NCBI GenBank assembly: GCA_037176725.1
Contig: JAZBRS010000057.1
Span: forward strand, 88,433,501 to 88,497,500
Direction: 5' to 3'
Source: Posidonia oceanica
Lineage: Eukaryota > Streptophyta > Magnoliopsida > Alismatales > Posidoniaceae
Length of the DNA: 64,000 nucleotides
Below the pieces are notes generated by a model. That model did no database searches and had not been told where the DNA came from. It worked only from the letters and a program-made list of their open reading frames with translations. Within the stretch, counting starts at the first letter, position 1, and each line of letters starts with the position of its first letter. This document shows, one piece after another, positions 58,556 to 64,000 of the stretch. The position numbers and the translations under genes are program-made.

Positions 58556-61500
58556 TGTAGTAACCTTGAAAATCGGCGCGTTCATGCATGATGCCAAAGC
58601 TCGCGTGCACCGACCGTAATTAGGTTGCTATTAGCAGCTGGATCCGAGGAAGGAAACTCTACTCGGAAATGCTGGCAAAAGAGGAAAATAGAAAGATAAG
58701 ACTAAATCAGAGTCGCCACCGTGTCTATTAAGTCAGGAGACAAGGAAAATCGGGGAAAGCATGAGAAAACATGCACAAGGATGCAAATGCAATGCAAATA
58801 TGACTCGTGCCTAGGATGAAGGCATGGTCATTGCGGGCCAAGAGAAAGGACAAGGACTCTTATTATGCACGGAGAAGGTGTTAGGCACCCCCGATACGCC
58901 TGAGGAATCGGTCTTTCTTAGGCTTCTCGCTCGCATATGCAGGAAGATGCATGCTTTGAATGCCTAAATGTCATGAATGCTTACTTACATGCTCAAATGT
59001 ATGCTCCAAATGCTAAGATGCGTGTAAGGAATTAAACGTGCAATATATGCGCTCAGCAGCGCTACCGTTGTTCCAAACGGGGCGTGCCCTGGTTCATACA
59101 AACTCCAGACAGTAAGCATCACTGCCCTAAATGCAATGCAGGCGAGAAATCAAAATAGCGATGAAAATCATGTAATGCGAAGCGATATGCAAAAGGGAAA
59201 CAAAATAGGGGCGGAAAACCATGCAATGCGAGTGTACAACAAGCAAAAGGAAGCAAAGCAGGGGCGAAAAAACCATGCATTGCGAGTGTGCGACAAGCAA
59301 AAAGAAGCAAAGCAAGGGCGATAAAGCCTAATCTACATGCACGAGAAAACAGGTCGCGAAAACGATGCATGCAATGCAAGTGTTATGGCAATGAGGGGTA
59401 TGCAGTGATTCAAGTGGACTTATCTTGAAGATCTAAGGCTTGATTTGAAATATCTTTGGTTAGAATGAAAGATCATTCAACCAGGAAGACCTAGGTAGTT
59501 AGATCGTGAAGATTCAACGGTCCGATCGAAAGTTATTCAGGTTTCAAGTCAGATGACTCAAGGGCCAGAAAAAGTGGTCTAGGTGGGGGTCTAAGTGCAA
59601 ATACCCCTATGTGTGTGCAATGCAGGGTGTCCTACATGCAATGAAGGTAAGGGTGCTCCAAAGTATGTAAGGGTACAATATGCATTGACTTAAGGATGCA
59701 ATGCATGCAAGAATGTAAATGTAGGGACCTAAGTGCAATTAAAATAACTACGGGGGCCTAAATACAATGTCATGGCAAAATGCAATGCAACAGGATAAAT
59801 GCATGCTAAAAAGTTAATGCAGCAATGCAATAGGCAAGCATGGGCAGAATGCAACATTAATTAAAAGATGTGCATGCAATAGTGCAAGAAATGGACCTAC
59901 ATGCAGTTTTGAAAACATGTGGGACCTGAGTGCAATGCAGAGGAAACTTGCAAACATGCAACAGTTGGGTTTTAAGACTAACATGCAATTAGGCCAAACC
60001 GTTGGGTTTTATTGCAATGCAAAGCAGGATGTGAAAGCATGCAGGAATTAAGCATTTGGACCTATACGCAATTTTGAAAATATGTAGGATTTAAAATGTA
60101 AAGCGAAACAAGCATGCAAACAAGCAACAGTTTAAAAATATGGACTGAATTGCAATTTGTAAAACTGTTGGACATTTAAAGCAATGCAATATGATTAAAA
60201 TTGCAATTTAAATGATGCATGCATGCAAAAATGACTTAAATGTAGTAAACACAAGTCACAGTACTTTATTGTAATGTAATAAAGTTTAAAATTGCATTTA
60301 AATGGCAGTTGGAAGCAAACTGGACCTAAATGCAATAATGTAAACTTGCTGGACTTTATTACAATGTAATAAGGTTTAAAAATCACATTTAAATCACAAT
60401 TCAAAATAAACTGGACTTAAATGTAATAATTGAAACTTGTTGGACTTTATTGCAATGTAATAAAGTTTTAAATTCACATTTAAATCTTAGTTGAAACAAA
60501 ACTGGACCTAAATGTAAAAATTATAATCCAGAGGGCTTTATTACATTGCAATAAGGTTTAAAATCACATTTAAATCAAAGTAAACATGTGACTGGACCTA
60601 AATGCAATTCTTAGAACATGTAGACATTTAATTCATTGCAATATAGTTTTAAATGCAGATTAAATGAATTTAACAACTGATGCTGGACTGGAAAGTAAAA
60701 TAAATAAACCAGAGGACCTAAATGCAATGCACGAAACGAACTTTAAATTAAAACAATTAAAACCCTACTGCTACAGTGCATGTCGAGCTCCAACAGCAAC
60801 GCCAGGGAAGACAGAGGTGCAGGCGGCAGTCCGACGGGTGAGCGGCGGTGCTGAGGCGCGTGGAGGCTGGAGACGGGCTAGTGGGATGCTCTGCTGGGTT
60901 CAGGGTGTGTGACGGTGGTCGGGGCGACCTGTCGACGTCGGAGGATTGCTGGAGGCGGAGCGAGCACAGGAGATGATGGCGGCGCAAAGGCGGAGCAGGG
61001 CTGAGTCGAGGGAGGTCCGACGCAGCTCAGGGACTGATCTAGTGGAGCGGTGGAGGTATGGAGCTCTATGACACACGGTGGCTACTGTGGATCCGCATTG
61101 GAGAAGACGACTGTAGCGGCGGAGCTCGAAACACGCACTGAAGCCCTAATCCTACATCTAATTAGGTAGGAAGCTAAAGGAGCATGCAAGGAAGCTAGGG
61201 ATGAGGTCCGTTACCTACGTGGACGGCTGAGGAAGGCTGCCGATCTCCAGTGGGTGCGGCTGTGCAGTTGGAGGTCGCAGTGGGCATCGGTGAACTGCTG
61301 GTGCGATTCAAGGGAGTTGCTGGAGCTCTGAGGAAGGTTCGGAGCAAGTTAATTGCTCTCCCTCCCGCTCTATTGCTAGTTTGAAGAAATGGGTCACTCT
61401 GTGACTTTTTCTTCTCTTTTGTAGTGTAGCTCTCTCAATGGCTCGTGGCTCTCTCTGTGGCTTCGTGGAGGGCTAAGGAAGGTGGTGGGAGGTTGAGTGG

Positions 61501-62483
61501 ATGTGTGGGGTTGCTGTGGCTTCGTGGAGAGGAAAATGGGTGCTCTAGCTGTGGATGGAGATTTTGGGTTCCCTCTGTGGGTGCTGCTACTGTGTGTGTA
61601 TGGGATTGAAAGTGAGTTGCCGACCTCTACCTCCTGCTGGATGGATGTGAAGGGATTCGTTTTGTTGGATGAAAGCCACAAAGGATAAGGGCAAGCGATG
61701 CTGTGGGTTGGCAGTGAATTGGCAGTGGGATGGAGGCTGCGGATTGGCTATGGATTGCTACTGGTGAGCAGGAAATGTGGGTGGAAGTAAGTGTGGATGG
61801 GAGAGATAGTAAGTGTAGAGGGGGGAAGTGTTGAAGACTGCGTGAAGGCTAAGGATGGTGGTGAAGGCTGTGCATGGGAGGCGGTGGCTTGCAGCAGGAG
61901 AAGGAGGGAAAAAGAAGAAGAAAAAGGAAGAGGATGTCGGGCCTGGCTGGGAAAAAAGAAAGGAGAAAAGAAAGAAGGAGAGAAGTGGGCTGGGCCGTGA
62001 GGGGAGAAAAGAATAAGAAAAGGAAAGAAAAAAGAAAAGGAGAAGGAGAAGGTGGGTTGGGCCTGGAAGGAGGGGGAAAAGAAAGGAAAAGAGAAAAATG
62101 AAGAAGAAGAAGAAGAAAAAGAAGAAGAAATGGAAGAAAAGAGAAGAAGAAAAGAAAGAAGGTTTGGGCTTGGGCTTGTGCATGTGTGGGTGTGACCTAG
62201 GGTTTCTAGGGTTTAGGTGAGTGCTAACCTAGGGTTTAGGTGTGGATTTCTTAGAGTTTTCTGGGGTTTTAACCTAAGGTTTTTCTAGGGTTTAGGTGAG
62301 TGCGAACCTAGGGTTTAACCTAGGGTTTAGGTGTGGATTTCCTAGAGTTTTCTAGGATTTTAACCTAGGGTTTTTCTAGGGTTTAGTGAGTGTTTTGGTT
62401 TAGAAAAAGGGTGTGGTTTTGGGTTTGGTTTGAGGGTTTCAGAGAGAACCACCAATTCAGCCTGTCAAAATGGGGTTTCTACA
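58556..62483 (-). repeat. Tat-5 5' LTR (3.9 kb)
   Basis: It starts TGTAGAAACCCCATTTTGAC at 62483 and ends GGTTACTACA at 58556. It has the same internal order as the Tat-3 LTR: AAACCCTA cluster (62190-62400), purine/pyrimidine tract (61895-62165), GC-rich part (60780-61350), TTTAGGTCC repeats (59600-60730), conserved block (58837-58925) and TGGCGACTCT at 58709-58718. Confidence 0.85.
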
Positions 62484-64000
62484 CCTGACGCCCTCTTGTT
62501 CTCTGACTCCTGGAGATCAAAAAAGGTCCGAATCAGCTAGAGCATTTGTGCAACTGCTTGTTTAGTTTTTCTGAATTATGTTGTATCCTTAGGCCTGCCA
62601 CAGGCGTGTAACCAGAGTCCTATCAATACAAAGGTGTTTTGTGCCATCTGCTTGTGTTTCAAGTCTACTCAATGCATATTATGTTCTTACCAATCGTTCC
62701 TTAGGGCTCCTGCCCAAACTTGCCGCCAAAATGATGCGGGAAAGTCCTCCGCAGTCAATTCAGATGCTAGAATCTCTTCAGACCCACACCGTCAAATCAA
62801 GTAAAGTTGCCAAGCACTCTCACCTGGATCTTCCTCCAGGTTGGTACCCCCTAACTACTCGTTTGACAAACGCATCAGTTTTGTCTATATCCTTCGCTTT
62901 CCGATGCCAATGACGCTTCGGCTGACCCCTAGTATCATCTTGATACCAGGGGCATCTTTTTTTTAGCTGCCTTATGGTATCACTCCCCTATCTTTCCCCC
63001 GTCGATATACCTGGATGTCACGGGTTCATCTGCACTTGCAATCACTCTTCGGCTGATGCTCCGAAGCCATCACCTTCTGGCTAATAAGTCCGATATTCTA
63101 TCATCTATAATCACTCTTCGACTGTTGCTCTAAAACCATCACCTTCAGTCTGTTAAGTCCGATATTCTATCACCCGCAATTGCACCTGTCGGCTGATGTC
63201 CAGTAACCATCACCTTTCGGCTGATATCCAGTAACCATCACTCTTCGGCTGATGCTCCGAAACTATCACCTTCTAGCTGATAAGTCCGATATTCTATCAT
63301 CTACAATCACTCTTCGGCTGATGCTCCGAAACCATCACCTTCTGGCTGATAAGTCCGATATTCTATCACCTGCAATTGCACCTTTCGGCTAATGTTCAAT
63401 AAACATCACCTTTCGGCTGATGTCCAGTAACCATCACCTTCTGACTGATGCTCCGAAACCATCACCTTCTGGCTGATAAGTCCGATATTCTATCATCTAC
63501 AATCACTCTTCGGCTGATGCTCCGAAACCATCACCTTCAGGCTGATAAGTCCGATATTCTATCACCTGCAATTGCACCTTTCGGCTGATGTCCAGTAACC
63601 ATCACCTTTCGGCTGATGTCCAGTAACCATCACTCTTCGGTTGATGCTTCGAAACCATCACCATCAGGCTGATAAGTCCGATATTCTATCATCTACAATC
63701 ACTCTTCGGCTGATGCTCTGAAACCATCACCTTTTGGCTGATAAGTTCGATATTCTATCACCTGCAATTGCACCTTTTGGCTGATGTCCAGTAACCATCA
63801 CCTTTCGGTTGATGTCTAGTAACCATCATCTTCTAGCTGATGCTCCGAAACCATCACCTTCAGACTAATAAGTCTGATATTCTATCATCCGCAATTGTAA
63901 CCTTCCGGCTAATGATCCGAAACTCATCACCTCTGGCCGATAAGTTCGAAAACTTATCACATCCTTCGCGCGACTTTGTTCCAGGCAGACGTAGTCCCAC
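62484..64000 (+). mobile_element. Tat-6: internal 3' region of a further Tat copy
   Basis: 62830-62960 follows Tat-1 3980-4100 in order (GGTwGGTACCCCyTAACTAC, then CCTAGTATC and GGGGCATCTTT), so this is the same kind of 3' region in plus orientation. The 5' part is cut by the Tat-5 LTR, and the element runs out of the window. 62484-62830 has GTATCCTTAGGCCTGCCACA, which resembles post-integrase sequence of gypsy elements; no coding sequence there. Confidence 0.65.
63040..63968 (+). repeat. Tat-6 hairpin tandem-repeat array
   Basis: About 25 units of 33-45 bp fall in two alternating kinds. One is TGATG-CTCCGAAAC-CATCA or TGATG-TCCAGTAAC-CATCA; the other is TGATA-AGTCCGATATTC-TATCA. The last unit has GATAAGT-TCGAAA-ACTTATC (63949-63968). 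A higher-order period of about 230-260 bp is visible. Confidence 0.8.

Larger units (their letters stand above)
47661..62483 (-). mobile_element. Tat-5: gag-only Tat element, minus strand, split by Ath-1
   Basis: In minus-strand order: LTR (62483-58556), PBS, leader, gag (57392-56339, then 50146 to about 48510), a splice-donor-like GTAAGT, a short hairpin array and the A-rich 3' region, ending at Tat-4. No protease, RT or integrase occurs, as in Tat-1. The LTR is of the Tat-3 type, whereas gag and the 3' region match Tat-1. The 3' LTR is missing. Confidence 0.8.

Noticed and set aside
61758..62183. Phe/Leu-rich 141-residue minus-strand frame
   Set aside because: It is the translation of the polypurine/polypyrimidine tract in the Tat-5 LTR; low complexity, no homology expected.

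Overview
This is a plant nuclear genome segment, most likely from an angiosperm. The evidence is one intron-containing receptor-like kinase gene of a land-plant family, a Mutator-like transposon carrying a Ulp1-type protease, and a nest of Ty3/gypsy retrotransposons of the Tat/Ogre and Athila lineages. The Tat/Ogre assignment rests on a tRNA-Arg primer-binding site (PBS), LTRs of 2.4-4.3 kb and a second RNase H after reverse transcriptase. The Athila-like assignment rests on a tRNA-Asp PBS. I cannot name the species.

Layout. (1) 1-8031 (+): Tat-1, the 3' part of a gag-only (pol-less) Tat element: broken gag, a 3.6 kb non-coding region with hairpin tandem repeats, a polypurine tract (PPT) and a 3' LTR. 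(2) About 8.04-13.9 kb: a decayed Mutator-like element with a Ulp1-like protease (+) and a MuDR-type transposase (-) converging on each other, and two arrays of a CATGTCTCA motif. (3) 13.9-22.3 kb: the only gene-like island. It holds an apparently intact seven-coding-exon receptor-like kinase (16764-20178) and, beyond it, an approximately 0.8 kb terminal-inverted-repeat element. (4) 22391-26960 (-): Tat-2, a 3' LTR plus PPT and hairpin arrays. (5) 26.96-29.59 kb: unidentified LTR-like sequence. (6) 29587-35059 (+): Tat-3, a 4.3 kb LTR, PBS and leader, cut by the next element. (7) 35060 to about 47660 (+): Tat-4, the only copy with full gag-pro-RT-RNaseH-integrase, riddled with stops and lacking its 3' LTR. 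(8) About 47660 to 62483 (-): Tat-5, another gag-only element meeting Tat-4 in inverted orientation. It is interrupted at 50150-56338 by Ath-1, a pol-less Athila-like element. (9) 62484-64000 (+): Tat-6, the hairpin-repeat region of a further copy.

How the parts relate. Tat-4 represents the autonomous form. Tat-1 and Tat-5 keep only gag and the cis signals (LTR, PBS, PPT), so they look like non-autonomous partners that would need pol in trans. The pol-less copies share a 3' region made of short tandem units that fold as hairpins. The stem sequences differ from unit to unit but often remain self-complementary. Stops in Tat-4 are overwhelmingly TAG in one preserved reading frame, and several fall where sister copies read CAG or CAA. 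That is the pattern expected from deamination of methylated CHG cytosines.

Most of the window is inactive repeat DNA. The receptor-like kinase is the one gene I would treat as functional.
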